Assembly: GCA_946482625.1 (NCBI GenBank)
Contig: CAMLSH010000106.1
Coordinates: 1 to 9,422, forward strand
Source of the DNA: an uncultured Opitutaceae bacterium
GTDB lineage: Bacteria > Verrucomicrobiota > Verrucomicrobiae > Opitutales > Opitutaceae
Direction: 5' to 3'
Length of the DNA: 9,422 bases
Shown here: positions 8,671-9,422 of the stretch, one piece after another
Position numbering within the stretch: the stretch's first letter is position 1
How the letters are laid out: the number at the start of each line of letters is the position of its first letter
Notes under the pieces: model-generated
The model's input: only the letters and a program-made list of their open reading frames with translations
Databases searched by the model: none
What the model was told of the DNA's origin: nothing
Position numbers and translations under genes: made by a program

Positions 8671-9422
8671 ATGTCGCCCGCCGCCGAAATCGCCCGCCGC
8701 CGCACCTTTGCCATCATCTCCCACCCTGACGCGGGCAAGACGACGCTGACCGAGAAGTTCCTTCTCTACGGCAACGCCATCCATCTCGCCGGTGCCGTTA
8801 AAGACCGCAAAAACCAGCGCGCCACCGCCTCAGACTGGATGGAGCTCGAAAAGCAGCGCGGCATCTCGATCAGCTCCACCGTTCTCCAATTCGATTACAA
8901 CGGTTGCGCCGTTAACCTCCTCGACACCCCCGGCCACAAGGATTTCTCCGAAGACACTTACCGCGTTCTCACCGCCGTCGACGCCGCCCTCATGGTCATC
9001 GACGCCGCCAAAGGCGTCGAAACCCAGACGCGCAAGCTCTTCGAGGTCTGCCGCCGCCGTGGCGTCCCGATCTTCACGTTCATGAACAAGTGCGACCGGC
9101 CCACGATGAATCCCATCGCGCTGCTCGACGAACTGGAGAGCGTCCTCGGCCTTCAATCGTCCCCGGTCATCTGGCCTCTCGGCAACGGCCCGTCCTTCAA
9201 AGGCGTTTTCGACCGCCGCACCAAGGAAGTTCACCTCTTCGAACGCGTCCCCGGCGGTAAATTCCAAGCCCCCGTCAACGTCGCCGATCTCAACGATCCC
9301 CTCGTCCGCGAAAAACTCGACGACTACACCTTCGAGCAGGTCAAAGAGCAGCTCGAGATGCTCGACGGCGCTGGCCACCCGTTCGATCTCAACGCCGTCC
9401 AGCACGGCCAGCAGACGCCCGT
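8671..9422 (+). CDS. prfC: Peptide chain release factor 3 (RF3), N-terminal part
   Basis: Translational GTPase that removes RF1/RF2 from the ribosome after peptide release. ATG 8671 opens a frame that runs off the right edge, giving 250 of the usual 520-530 residues. Seen motifs: G1 [10 protein letters not shown] (16-25), [14 protein letters not shown] (54-67) leading into switch I, G3 DTPGH (85-89), [26 protein letters not shown] (92-117), and G4 NKCD (139-142). The segment from [13 protein letters not shown] to VIDAAKGVE separates RF3 from EF-G, LepA and TypA. E. coli RF3 has E after DTPGH; this protein has K90. No Shine-Dalgarno sequence is visible: the bases before the ATG are pyrimidine-rich. 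Strand and position make it independent of the minus-strand genes. Confidence 0.97.
   Translation, partial: MSPAAEIARRRTFAIISHPDAGKTTLTEKFLLYGNAIHLAGAVKDRKNQRATASDWMELEKQRGISISSTVLQFDYNGCAVNLLDTPGHKDFSEDTYRVLTAVDAALMVIDAAKGVETQTRKLFEVCRRRGVPIFTFMNKCDRPTMNPIALLDELESVLGLQSSPVIWPLGNGPSFKGVFDRRTKEVHLFERVPGGKFQAPVNVADLNDPLVREKLDDYTFEQVKEQLEMLDGAGHPFDLNAVQHGQQTP

Noticed and set aside
8830..9405. 191-aa minus-strand reading frame opposite prfC
   Set aside because: It is antisense to the conserved RF3 GTPase domain. Its repetitive acidic, valine-rich sequence has no independent support.

Overview
The window is a stretch of bacterial chromosome with high GC content and dense coding. Protein motifs, third-position GC bias and gene content fit a Verrucomicrobiota member, possibly Opitutaceae. 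That placement is an impression from the protein sequences and was not tested by any search. All genes but one lie on the minus strand.

Layout from right to left along minus-strand transcription: a 59-aa single-pass membrane protein (8252-8431), an RlmI-type PUA/SAM rRNA methyltransferase (7047-8207), and a 469-aa protein that looks like a circularly permuted ATP-grasp enzyme (5548-6957). A short AT-rich palindrome and a TPP (THI-box) riboswitch (5382-5476) follow. The riboswitch heads the thiamine operon thiC - thiS - TenI/ThiE-like gene - thiE - thiG - thiH, and thiH runs off the left edge. On the plus strand, prfC (peptide chain release factor 3) starts at 8671, divergent from the small membrane gene, and runs off the right edge.

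The thi genes cover both branches of thiamine phosphate synthesis. ThiC makes the pyrimidine (HMP-P). ThiS, ThiG and ThiH make the thiazole by the anaerobic-type tyrosine-lyase route. ThiE joins the two halves. The extra ThiE-superfamily protein resembles the second copy seen in Bacteroidota thi operons. Genes are tightly coupled: thiC/thiS and thiE/thiG overlap through ATGA, and the TenI-like gene overlaps thiE. thiF, thiD and thiL are not in the window; thiF could lie beyond the left edge.

Most of the window is ordinary housekeeping sequence and no new multi-gene system is visible. The items most worth a second look are an array of degenerate 9-bp repeats between thiG and thiH, an uncharacterised ATP-grasp-like protein, the small membrane protein, an unusual TPP aptamer, and the divergent second ThiE-like enzyme.
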